Part shown: positions 51,067 to 58,348 of the stretch, in pieces
How the letters are laid out: each line of letters starts with the position of its first letter
Numbering within the stretch: the first letter of the stretch is position 1
Assembly (NCBI GenBank): GCA_963702705.1
Contig: CAVPDR010000001.1
Location: forward strand, 62,001 to 126,000
From: VRUE01 sp963702705
GTDB lineage: Bacteria; Actinomycetota; Thermoleophilia; Solirubrobacterales; 70-9
Direction: 5' to 3'
DNA: 64,000 nt
Position numbers and translations under genes: made by a program
Notes under the pieces: generated by a model
What the model was told of the DNA's origin: nothing
Seen by the model: only the letters and a program-made list of their open reading frames with translations
Databases searched by the model: none

Positions 51067-51984
51067 ATGCGCGTAGACGAGATCATCGCCGCCAAGGCGC
51101 CGACCTTCTCGGTCGAGCTCTTCCCGCCCAAGACCGAGGAGGGGACCGAGGCGCTGTTCGCGACGGCGAGGTCGCTGCGCGAGCTGAATCCCGATTTCGT
51201 CTCGGTGACCTACGGCGCCGGCGGCTCGACGCGCGAGGGTACGGTTGAGATCACCCGGGCGCTGAAGGACGAGCTCGGCTTCGAGACGATGGCGCACCTG
51301 AGCTGCGTCGGCGAGAGCGCCGAGGGGATCGGGGCGACGCTGGACCGGATCGCCGCGGCCGGGATCGAGAACGTCTTCGCCCTGCGCGGCGACCCACCGC
51401 GTGGGCAGGTGGACTTCGTCCAGCCCGAGGGGGGGCTCGGCAGCGCCGCCGAGCTGACCGCCTTCATCGGCTCGGGATGGGACTTCACAGTGGGTGGGGC
51501 CTGCTTTCCCGAGGTCCACCCCGAGGCGCCCGACCTCGAGACCGACCTCGCCTACCTGAAGACGAAGGTCGTGGCGGGGGCATCGTTCCTGATCACCCAG
51601 CTCTTCTTCGACAACCAGGTCTACTTCGACTTCGTCGCCGCGGCGCGGGCGGCCGGGATCGGCGTGCCGATCCTCGCCGGTGTGATCCCCGTGGCGAGCT
51701 TCGCCCAGACGAAGCGCATCTGCGACCTCTGCGACGCCTCGATCCCTCCCCGCCTGGAGGCCGCCTTCGCGGCGGCGGGGGGTGACGAGCGGGCCGAGTT
51801 CGAGCTCGGCATCGCCTACGCGTCACAGCAGTGCTCGGAGCTGCTTCTGGCCGGGGCGCCGGGCATCCACTTCTACGCGCTCAACCGCGCGCCGGCGACG
51901 CGAGCGGTGCTCGGCGCCCTGCAGGCCGCGCGACCGTGGGAGCGGCGTCGAGACGACACGGGCGACCTGGCCAGGTCGCTCTGA
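51067..51984 (+). CDS. metF: Methylenetetrahydrofolate reductase
   Basis: From ATG 51067 the product is 305 aa, the normal bacterial size for this FAD-dependent TIM-barrel enzyme, which reduces 5,10-methylene-THF to 5-methyl-THF for methionine synthesis. Signatures are TFSVELFPPKTEEG with the catalytic Glu, FVSVTYGAGGSTREGTVEI, MAHLSCVGESAEGI, NVFALRGDPPRG and LITQLFFDNQVYFDFV. It is a stand-alone gene followed 18 bp later by a DUF3105 gene. Confidence 0.96.
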   Translation: MRVDEIIAAKAPTFSVELFPPKTEEGTEALFATARSLRELNPDFVSVTYGAGGSTREGTVEITRALKDELGFETMAHLSCVGESAEGIGATLDRIAAAGIENVFALRGDPPRGQVDFVQPEGGLGSAAELTAFIGSGWDFTVGGACFPEVHPEAPDLETDLAYLKTKVVAGASFLITQLFFDNQVYFDFVAAARAAGIGVPILAGVIPVASFAQTKRICDLCDASIPPRLEAAFAAAGGDERAEFELGIAYASQQCSELLLAGAPGIHFYALNRAPATRAVLGALQAARPWERRRDDTGDLARSL

Positions 51985-52002
51985 GTAAAATGGCCCGTCC
52001 TC

Positions 52003-52785
52003 ATGGCTAACCGCAGGGAGGAAGAGAGGGAGCGACTCCGCCAGGCCCGGCAGGAACGCGAGAAAAAGCAGTCCGGGTCCGAGCGGCGGCGCTTGATGAT
52101 CGGCTACGGCGTCGCCGGGCTCGTCGGCTTGGCCGTGATCGCCGGGATCGTCGCAATCGTCGTCTCCGCCGCCAACAAGAACGATGGCGGCGAAGCGCAC
52201 ATCGTCCAGGCGACGGGCTCGACCAACGGCATCCAGCCCGATGAACGGTCCGGCACCACGCCGCCCGCGGCGAAAGTGACCAACCTCAAGAAGGCGGCAA
52301 AGATGGCCGACTGCGATCTGCGCCTCCACCTTCCCGAAGAGGGCCACACTCACATCCCGCCGACGGCGGCGACGCCCGAATACAAAACCAATCCGCCGAC
52401 CTCGGGCAACCACGTCGAACCGCCTTACCAGCAGGCTGACGGGGCTTACAAGGAAATGCCCCAGGAAATCGACTTCGTCCACTCGATGGAGCACGGCCGA
52501 CTGGAGATCCAGTACAGCCCGGATCTGGCAGAAAGCGCGCAGCTGGAACTGATCGGACTCTACGACACGATGTACGGCGCGACGCTGCTCTTCCCGAACG
52601 AAAACATGCCCTACGAAGTGGCGGCGACGACCTGGCGCAACCTGCTCGGCTGCAACGAATACAAGGGCTCGATCACGCTCGACGCGATCCGCGCCTTCGG
52701 CGCGCAGACCTGGGGGCACGGTCGCGAGCCGGTCACCGGATTCGCCTTCACCGGCCCGACGCCGGAAGAACCAACGATCAACTAG
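52003..52785 (+). CDS. DUF3105 membrane-anchored protein
   Basis: The product is 260 aa: a charged cytoplasmic N-terminus (RREEERERLRQARQEREKKQ), one membrane helix (LMIGYGVAGLVGLAVIAGIVAIVVSA, about residues 31-56), and an extracytoplasmic DUF3105 domain with its His/Cys signature (GHTHIPPTAATPEYKTNPPTSGNHVEPPYQQADG ... DFVHSMEHGRLEIQYSP). These conserved His residues may bind metal, but the function is not known. It is convergent with the FemAB-like gene, with an 8 bp overlap. Confidence 0.88.
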   Translation: MANRREEERERLRQARQEREKKQSGSERRRLMIGYGVAGLVGLAVIAGIVAIVVSAANKNDGGEAHIVQATGSTNGIQPDERSGTTPPAAKVTNLKKAAKMADCDLRLHLPEEGHTHIPPTAATPEYKTNPPTSGNHVEPPYQQADGAYKEMPQEIDFVHSMEHGRLEIQYSPDLAESAQLELIGLYDTMYGATLLFPNENMPYEVAATTWRNLLGCNEYKGSITLDAIRAFGAQTWGHGREPVTGFAFTGPTPEEPTIN

Positions 52786-53773
52786 CGCGGTAGGCGGGGA
52801 AGAACCCGCCGGCATCGCGTCCGGCCGAGAGGCGTGCGTAGGCCTCCGCGTCGCAGACGATCTCCGAGGTGCGCCAGGACAGCTCGCGATTGGCGAAGCC
52901 CCGCTTGAACTCCTCCAGCCTGTCGCCGGAAGTGATCCCGCCTCCGAGGTTGAGCGGCTGCGCGAGCTCGGCTGACAGTTCGACCAGCGCGGCGACGATG
53001 TTCTTCATCGGCGAGTCGCGCAAGTGGGAGTCGGCGCTGCCGCTGAGGTAATAGTGGAGGTAGTCGTCGCTGCGCGCGGCGATCGATGCGGCGGCGATCT
53101 CGCCGCCGGGGGCGAGGGCAAGGACGAGCCAGGTCCGGGGCGACTCGAAGAGGCGGTCGAAGTAGGCGGGTCCGAAGAAATAACGCCCGGCGGCACCGGT
53201 GCGGCGCATCGTCTGCTCATAGGCGGCGAGAAACCCGGCGCGCTGCGCAGTCGTCGTTTCGGGGCCCGGAACCAGCTGCACCTCGTAGCCGCGGCGCAGG
53301 TTCTTGTTGATCTGGTTTCGATCGCTGCCCCGGCTCTTTGGCGGCAGCGTGGGGTCGGCGATCTGGACCACGTTGCGCTCGCTGGTGCCGCTCAGCGGTG
53401 GGTCGCTCAGCGTGTGGCGGAGGAAGATCGCGACCAGGCCGGTGGCGCTGAAGTCGATGGACTTAGGGCTGACGGCGGAGTGAGTCGGGGGGGTGCCCGG
53501 CGGAGCCTCCCCGCTGTTGCTCCGCCGGGCACCCCCCCGACTCCCCTCGACCAGCCCCGGATACCCGTAGGGGGAGATCGCGTCGCGCTGGCCGGTGCCG
53601 TCGATATCGCGCACGATCAGCGGCGCCAGCAATTCGCCCTCGCCGGCCCCGATGCGCAGCGTGTGGGTGACGGCTTCGGCGTCGAGAAAAGGACGGGAGC
53701 GAAAGAACTCCTCGCTCGCCGTAGCTTCGCCGCGGTCCTCGATCAGCTCCGCGACTGCGAGCGGCTCGCTCAC
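52778..53773 (-). CDS. FemAB/GNAT-type acyltransferase with in-frame palindrome insertion
   Basis: The product (331 aa) resembles peptidoglycan-bridge/FemAB-like and BioF2-like acetyltransferases: DAISPYGYPGLV in the N-terminal lobe, then DRNQINKNLRRGYEVQLV, AGFLAAYEQTMRRTGAAGRYFFGPAYFDRLF, ASIAARSDDYLHYYLSGSADSHLRDSPMKNI and LNLGGGITSGDRLEEFKRGF. Members transfer amino acids or acyl groups onto wall or surface polymers. Residues 77-98 are a low-complexity RGG...PP peptide encoded by a perfect 25-bp palindrome (53482-53543) between two conserved strands, so it is probably an insertion. The gene starts 4 bp within the upstream acetyltransferase end. Confidence 0.8.
   Translation of the reverse strand: MSEPLAVAELIEDRGEATASEEFFRSRPFLDAEAVTHTLRIGAGEGELLAPLIVRDIDGTGQRDAISPYGYPGLVEGSRGGARRSNSGEAPPGTPPTHSAVSPKSIDFSATGLVAIFLRHTLSDPPLSGTSERNVVQIADPTLPPKSRGSDRNQINKNLRRGYEVQLVPGPETTTAQRAGFLAAYEQTMRRTGAAGRYFFGPAYFDRLFESPRTWLVLALAPGGEIAAASIAARSDDYLHYYLSGSADSHLRDSPMKNIVAALVELSAELAQPLNLGGGITSGDRLEEFKRGFANRELSWRTSEIVCDAEAYARLSAGRDAGGFFPAYRAS
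53482..53543. repeat. In-frame coding palindrome P1 (25-bp perfect arms)
   Basis: The left arm (53482-53506) begins GAGTCGGGGGGGTGCC and the right arm (53519-53543) is its exact complement, ending GGCACCCCCCCGACTC, around a 12-nt loop. The unit lies inside the FemAB-like CDS without breaking frame and encodes GSRGGARRSNSGEAPPGTPP. P2 and P3 in the ligase gene share the G-run/C-run arms and the RGG...PP reading. Confidence 0.85.
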
Positions 53774-54318
53774 GGGAAGAGGTCGGCTGCGGCGGCTCGG
53801 AACTCGTCGGGGAGGACACCCCAGACCTCGCAGTCGTCCGGGGGCGCCGCCTCCCGACGCAGGTGCGCGCGCATCGTCCCCTCATGCTTCCAGCCGAGGC
53901 TGGTGACGGTCTTCTTGGCGATCTCGTTGCGAGCTGGGATCCGTCCGTAGACCCGGTGCGCGCCGAACTCGTCGAAGGCCTTGGCGATCGTCAGTGCCTC
54001 GGCGCGGCGGCCGACCCCCTTGCCGCGCACGTCGTCGCCGATCAGGGCGCCGAGCTCGGGTGCGGTCTGGCGAAAGAGGCCGTAGAGGGCAGTGAAGCCG
54101 ACCGGCTCCGCGTAGCCCGCGACCACGATCGCGTACTTGCGGTCCTCACCCGAACCGTCGATCGCCCGACCCACCCAAGCCTCCGCTTCCTCCAGTGAGA
54201 ACCCGTCGCGCTGCTCCATCAGCGAGGCGGTCGCCGCCGCGTTGTTGAACCAGCGGTGCACGGCGGGCACATCGCCGGGCTCAAAGGGCCGCAGTCTCAC
54301 CTCAGGCCGATCCGTCAT
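53770..54318 (-). CDS. GNAT acetyltransferase, RimJ/RimL type
   Basis: The product is 182 aa. VRLRPFEPGDVPAVHRWFNN is the usual RimJ/L start. ALIGDDVRGKGVGRRAEALTIAKAFDEFGAHRVYGRIPARNEIAKKTVTSLGWKHEGTMR contains the acetyl-CoA loop RGKGVGRRA and the N..A...LGWK.EG signature. It overlaps the FemAB-like gene by 4 bp in an operon and may acetylate a sugar or amine used in the glycan, but protein N-terminal substrates are possible. Confidence 0.9.
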   Translation of the reverse strand: MTDRPEVRLRPFEPGDVPAVHRWFNNAAATASLMEQRDGFSLEEAEAWVGRAIDGSGEDRKYAIVVAGYAEPVGFTALYGLFRQTAPELGALIGDDVRGKGVGRRAEALTIAKAFDEFGAHRVYGRIPARNEIAKKTVTSLGWKHEGTMRAHLRREAAPPDDCEVWGVLPDEFRAAAADLFP

Positions 54319-54351
54319 CCCGCGAACCCTAAGACCTCGGGCCTCTCAATC

Positions 54352-54402
54352 CGAACTGCATCAAATTCTCCATCTCCTAGCTTAAGAATTCGATGCAGTT
54401 CG
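54352..54402. repeat. Hairpin repeat, copy B
   Basis: CGAACTGCATCAAATT (54352-54367) pairs with AATTCGATGCAGTTCG (54387-54402) with one G-T mismatch around a 19-nt loop, the same geometry as copy A at 21833-21883. It starts 1 bp beyond the sugar-transferase stop (54404, minus strand), again just 3' of a gene. Confidence 0.75.
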
Positions 54403-54403
54403 G

Positions 54404-54967
54404 TCAGTCCGGTGCGAGGCCGTGGCCGGTGACCAGGAGCCAGAGCGTTTTGAGCAGGATGCGGGCGTCCAGGGCGGCGCTGCGATGGTCGCAGTACCAG
54501 AGGTCGAGCTCGATCCGCTCCTCCCAGGGAATGCCGGCGCGACCCTGGACCTGGGCCCAGCCGGTGATTCCGGGAGGGACGTCATGGCGGCGGTGCTGGC
54601 GCGGCGTGTAGTCGATCACTTGGGCCGGGATGGTCGGGCGGGGGCCGACGATCGCCATCTCGCCGCGCAGGACGTTGACCAGGTTGGGGATCTCGTCGAG
54701 CGAGGTGCGGCGTAGGATGCGGCCGGCCGCGGTGACGCGCGGGTCCTCGCGGGTGACGACGGTGCCGACGCCGACCGGATCGGAGCCGACGGCCATCGTC
54801 CGCAGCTTCAGCATCTCGAACTCACGGCCCTTCAGCCCAACCCGGCGCTGGCGGTAGATCACTGGTCCGCGGCTGCCGAGCCTGATCGCGATCGCCGCGA
54901 TCAGCAGCAGCGGCGAGAGCAGGGCGAGGGCGATGGTGGCGATCAGGATGTCGGCGGCGCGCGGCAT
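54404..54967 (-). CDS. Undecaprenyl-phosphate sugar phosphotransferase (initiating transferase)
   Basis: The product (187 aa) is the short, single-membrane-helix form of the polyprenyl-phosphate hexose-1-P transferase family: ILIATIALALLSPLLLIAAIAIRLGSRGPVIYRQRRVGLKGREFEMLKLRTM, then RVTAAGRILRRTSLDEIPNLVNVLRGEMAIVGPRPT with the catalytic DE and PRP motifs, then PGITGWAQVQGR. It starts glycan assembly by moving a sugar-phosphate onto undecaprenyl phosphate. It directly follows a glycosyltransferase gene (0 bp gap). Confidence 0.94.
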   Translation of the reverse strand: MPRAADILIATIALALLSPLLLIAAIAIRLGSRGPVIYRQRRVGLKGREFEMLKLRTMAVGSDPVGVGTVVTREDPRVTAAGRILRRTSLDEIPNLVNVLRGEMAIVGPRPTIPAQVIDYTPRQHRRHDVPPGITGWAQVQGRAGIPWEERIELDLWYCDHRSAALDARILLKTLWLLVTGHGLAPD

Positions 54968-56089
54968 CTACCTGGTTCCCGGCGCCTTCTCCCACGCCGC
55001 CGGGGGGCCGTGGCGGAAACGGTCCCAGAGGCCAGCCGCGATCGAGAGCGTCGTCATGGCGTAGTAACGGGCGACGCGGAGGGGCCCGAAGCCGAACTGG
55101 CCGCCAAGGATCGCGGCGGCGATCAGCGCCAGCTGGATGCCATAGGTGACGACGTAAACCCAACCCTGGTCTAGTAGGGCGAGGTTGGTCGCGAAAGCGG
55201 TCAGGTGGAGGAAGGGCGTGAGGTAGCGCAACAGGCGGTGGGAGAAGAGCTCAAATGCGTAGAGGGGCGAGTAACCGCGCGGAGAGATCATCGCTTCGCC
55301 GACGACGATGTCCCAGATGCCGGCCATCATCCGGCGCTTGCGGGCGAGCTCTCCGGTCAGCGTCGGCACCATCTTCTCCTCGGCGCGGGCGGCCGGGACG
55401 TAGAGCGAGCGCAGCTTGCGCTTGGCGAGGCGGAAGGGGAAGGAGAGGTCATGGCTGCCGGAAGGCTCCAGCGACAGGTAGGCGGAGGCGCGCACGGCGT
55501 AGATCGCGCCGTTGCCGGCGGTGACCCCGGCCAGCGTCGACTCCATCTTGCGCAGCTTCATCTCGTAGCGCCAGTAGGCGCCCTCGGGGTTGTCGCCGCC
55601 AGCGCCGGTGAAGCGGACCTGGCCGCAGATGTAGCCGACCTTGGCGTCGGCGAAGGGCTCGACCAGGCGGCGCAGGGCGTCGGGGCGCCAGGCGCTGTTG
55701 GCGTCGGAGAAGGCGAGGATCTCACCCGAGGCCGCCTCGGCAGCGGCGTTCTGGGCGGCAACCTTGCCGCCGCGCGGCAGCTCGAGCACGAGGTCGGCGC
55801 CGGCCCCGCGGGCGCGCTCCGCCGTGGCGTCGGCGGAGCCGTCGGAGGCGACGATCAGCTCGAGCCGCTCGCGGGGGTAGGCGAGCGCCAGCGCGTTGGC
55901 GATCTTGGCCTCGATCACCTCCTCCTCGTCGTAGGCGGCGACGATCAGCGAGACGCGCGGCAGCTCGGCCAGCGGGCGCGGCGGCTTGGCGGGCCGGCGC
56001 AGGGCGACGAGCAGGCGCAGAAAGACCGGGTAACCGAGGTGCGTGTAGACGATCAGCGCAGCGGAAATCCAGAAGATCGCGGCGAGCAT
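54968..56089 (-). CDS. Family 2 glycosyltransferase, membrane-associated
   Basis: The product is 373 aa. An N-terminal membrane helix (FWISAALIVYTHLGYPVFLRLL) precedes the GT-A domain: VSLIVAAYDEEEVIEAKIANALAL, LIVASDGSADATAE and ILAFSDANSAWRPDAL with its DxN/DxD metal site, GNGAIYAVRASAYL, and a late RKRRMMAGIW like the Q/RxxRW motif. C-terminal helices (about residues 270-350) resemble processive synthases. It probably extends the lipid-linked glycan. Confidence 0.92.
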   Translation of the reverse strand: MLAAIFWISAALIVYTHLGYPVFLRLLVALRRPAKPPRPLAELPRVSLIVAAYDEEEVIEAKIANALALAYPRERLELIVASDGSADATAERARGAGADLVLELPRGGKVAAQNAAAEAASGEILAFSDANSAWRPDALRRLVEPFADAKVGYICGQVRFTGAGGDNPEGAYWRYEMKLRKMESTLAGVTAGNGAIYAVRASAYLSLEPSGSHDLSFPFRLAKRKLRSLYVPAARAEEKMVPTLTGELARKRRMMAGIWDIVVGEAMISPRGYSPLYAFELFSHRLLRYLTPFLHLTAFATNLALLDQGWVYVVTYGIQLALIAAAILGGQFGFGPLRVARYYAMTTLSIAAGLWDRFRHGPPAAWEKAPGTR

Positions 56090-56107
56090 CCGGCGATTAT
56101 CTGCTTC

Positions 56108-56147
56108 CCGTGCGCTTTATGTCCCTATGGGTGCGTAAGGCGCACCG
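56108..56147. repeat. Imperfect hairpin resembling an IS982 end
   Basis: CCGTGCGCTTTA and TAAGGCGCACCGG form an imperfect stem in the 66 bp gap between two glycosyltransferase genes. GTGCGCTTTAT followed by TCCCTAT also matches the left end of the IS982-like element at 27171-27189. It may be a terminator-like hairpin or a relic of an element end. Confidence 0.4.
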
Positions 56148-56155
56148 GAACGCGG

Positions 56156-57262
56156 TCACCGAGTCAGCTCCTCGTACAGCATCAGGGTCTGTCGGGCGAT
56201 GGCGTCCCATGAGTAGGGGCCGGTGGCCGCCGCCCGAGCGGCGCTGGAGAGTCGCTCGCGAGCCTGCGGGTCGGCCGTCAGCTCGCCCAGCGCCGCAGCC
56301 AGGGCATCGGGGTCCTCGGGCGGGACGAGCCGCGCGGCGCCTGTCGCCGCTACCTCGGGGAAGCCGCCGACGCTGCTGAGCACCAACGGCTTGCCGAAGG
56401 CGAGGCCGGTGTAAAGGACCCCGGACTGCTCGGCGTCGCGATAGGGGAGGACGACGAGATCGGCGCGGCGGAAGATCGCCGGCAGCTCGGCGTCCTCGAC
56501 GAAGCGGGTGAGGAAGCGGACCCGGCCCGGGGCCTCGGCGGCGAGGCGGCGCAGCGGCTCGACCTCCATGCGCGGGTTGCCGACGATCCACAGCTCGGCG
56601 CCCCGCAACTCGCGAAAGGCGCACAGCAGAGTGTCGAGGCCCTTGTAGGGGCGGAGCAGGCCGAAGAAGAGGATCACCGGCCCCTCGGCGCCCTCCAGCT
56701 CGGCCGGCAGCGGCTTCTCCGCCGGCAGGCGGGTGAAGTAGTCGAAAGCGCCGTGGGGGATAACCCTGACCCGCGCCGGATCGACGCCGACCTCCTCGTG
56801 CAGACGGCCGGCACCGTGCTCGGAGTGGGCGATCACGGCATCCATCGCGCCGAACATCCGACGCGCGGTGGAGACCTGGCGCAGGCTCGGTGCCGGGGGC
56901 AGGACGTAATGCGCGGTCATCACCCGGGGTCGCCGGGACGGCAGCAGGCGCGAGTCGATGGTCGGCATCGTCAGCCACTGGTAGTGGACGAGGTCGGCGT
57001 CGATCTCGCCGCGCAGTCGCCGCATGTCGGCGAGGTGCTCGGCCGCCTTGAAGGCGCGGCGGTAGGGCGCATCGAGGCCGCGAGCGGCGCTGCGGCGGTA
57101 GAAGAGCTCGCGCACCCGGTAACCCTCCGGCTCGGGCACCGGGCCGTAGAGGAAGCGGCTGGTCAGCAGCTCGACCTCGGCACCGGCCCGCGCCAGCGCC
57201 GCCGCGAGGGCGCGGTCGTAGGGAGGCGTGAAGGCCGAGGGGTCTACGAGCTGAACCCTCAT
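56156..57262 (-). CDS. Family 4 glycosyltransferase (GT-B fold)
   Basis: The product is 368 aa. The N-terminal lobe has MRVQLVDPSAFTPPYDRALAAALARAGAEVELLTSRF, and the linker AVIAHSEHGAGRLHEEVGVDPARVRVIPHGAFDYF. The C-terminal donor lobe has GPVILFFGLLRPYKGLDTLL and ELPAIFRRADLVVLPYRDAEQSGVLYTGLAFGKPLVLSSVGGFPEVA, with the E(x7)E-type nucleotide-sugar site altered to DAEQSGVLYTGLA. This is a retaining transferase of the glycan operon, divergent from the plus-strand GT2 gene. Confidence 0.93.
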   Translation of the reverse strand: MRVQLVDPSAFTPPYDRALAAALARAGAEVELLTSRFLYGPVPEPEGYRVRELFYRRSAARGLDAPYRRAFKAAEHLADMRRLRGEIDADLVHYQWLTMPTIDSRLLPSRRPRVMTAHYVLPPAPSLRQVSTARRMFGAMDAVIAHSEHGAGRLHEEVGVDPARVRVIPHGAFDYFTRLPAEKPLPAELEGAEGPVILFFGLLRPYKGLDTLLCAFRELRGAELWIVGNPRMEVEPLRRLAAEAPGRVRFLTRFVEDAELPAIFRRADLVVLPYRDAEQSGVLYTGLAFGKPLVLSSVGGFPEVAATGAARLVPPEDPDALAAALGELTADPQARERLSSAARAAATGPYSWDAIARQTLMLYEELTR

Positions 57263-57279
57263 GCCCGCCGAGTTGTCCG

Positions 57280-58260
57280 GTGTCCGCTGAACAGTGGACG
57301 CCGATTATCGTGACCGCGGTGACGCCCACGCTCTCCTACTGCGTCGTGAACACGAACGGCCGCGAGTACCTGCTCGCCTGCCTCGAGGCGATCGAGCGCA
57401 CCCATCCGGCCGGGGTCGAGCGCGAGATCCTCGTTCTCGACAACGCCTCGGACGACGGCTCGGTCGAGGCGGTACGCGAGCGCGACGGCGAGATCCACCT
57501 GATCGCACTCGAGCGCCGGACGGGCAAGGCGGAGAACGACGCGACTCTGATGCGCGAGGCGGCGGGCAAGTACTGCCTGCTGCTCAACGAGGACTCCGAG
57601 CTGCGGCCGGGAGCGGCCGCGGCATTGGTTGCGGTGCTCGATGCCGATCCCAAAGCAGCTGCAGCGACGCCCCAGCTTCTCGACGCGGAAGGCGCTCCGG
57701 TCCCCTGCGCCTGGCGCTTCCCGGGGCTTGGTACTGCCCTTGCCGGCGCCCTATTCCTGCACCGCTGGCTGACCGTGCAGAGCAAGGGCAGTGCCACGCG
57801 CCGGGTCGACTGGGCGCAGTCAAGCGCCCTGCTGGTCCGCCGCGAGGCCGCCGCCGAGGTCGGCTACATGGACCCGGACTTCTTCGTCTACTACGACGAG
57901 TGCGACTTCGCCAAGCGCCTCGCCGATGCCGGCTGGCACAGCCTCTTCGTCCCGGCGGCCGAGGCGATCCACCACGACCAACTCTCGACCGACCTGACCA
58001 AGGGCCTGCCCCGGATCGTCGAATTCCACCGCAACCGCGACCTCTATATGCGCAAGCACCATGGACGAGCGGCGGCTCTGGCAGTGCGCGTCCTCACTGC
58101 CTGGTCATACATGGTCCGCTCCCTGGCGGCGACCTTCTTGCCGAGACAACCAGCAGGCGCCTACTGGGCGCACGCTCGCCAGGCTCTTCTACCGGGGCAG
58201 GGCAAAAGTATTCGGGACCGGGTGGTAGGACGGGACGATCCGGGTAGGGGTTCCACTTAA
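57280..58260 (+). CDS. Family 2 glycosyltransferase (rhamnosyltransferase-like)
   Basis: The product is 326 aa from ATG 57280, or GTG 57310 (VTAVTPTLSYC). SYCVVNTNGREYLLACLEAI, ILVLDNASDDGSVEAV, LLLNEDSELRPGAAAAL and VDWAQSSALLVRREAAAEVGYMDPDFFVYYDECDFAKRL are typical of the rhamnosyl/WbbL-like GT2 group, where DPDFFxYxEExDxxxR is the catalytic region. The last residues (VVGRDDPGRGST) are encoded by the left arm of palindrome P4. It is the only plus-strand gene of the glycan locus. Confidence 0.92.
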   Translation: MSAEQWTPIIVTAVTPTLSYCVVNTNGREYLLACLEAIERTHPAGVEREILVLDNASDDGSVEAVRERDGEIHLIALERRTGKAENDATLMREAAGKYCLLLNEDSELRPGAAAALVAVLDADPKAAAATPQLLDAEGAPVPCAWRFPGLGTALAGALFLHRWLTVQSKGSATRRVDWAQSSALLVRREAAAEVGYMDPDFFVYYDECDFAKRLADAGWHSLFVPAAEAIHHDQLSTDLTKGLPRIVEFHRNRDLYMRKHHGRAAALAVRVLTAWSYMVRSLAATFLPRQPAGAYWAHARQALLPGQGKSIRDRVVGRDDPGRGST

Positions 58261-58348
58261 CTTTTTGGATCGAGACGTGGCTGCTGGCGCCTCAAGGTGG
58301 ACGCCCAAAAAGTACAAGACGTTCCACCCCTACCCGGATCGTCCCGTC
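58229..58348. repeat. Long inverted repeat P4 at convergent gene ends
   Basis: GACGGGACGATCCGGGTAGGGG (first 20 bases at 58229-58248; arm to 58250) is exactly complemented at 58327-58348. Inside, CTTTTTGG (58261-58268) and CCAAAAAG (58305-58312) also pair. The left arm codes the GT2 C-terminus and the right arm reaches the flippase stop, so the structure spans both 3' ends and may serve as a bidirectional terminator. The arms are much longer than usual for that. Confidence 0.75.

Noticed and set aside
51420..51445. G7 run in metF resembling the palindrome core
   Set aside because: No matching C-run arm within 200 bp, and the encoded EGGLGS suits the MetF loop.
49948..51519. 523-codon minus-strand frame opposite the unknown gene and metF
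   Set aside because: It runs antisense to metF, which has clear conserved motifs, and carries no family signature.
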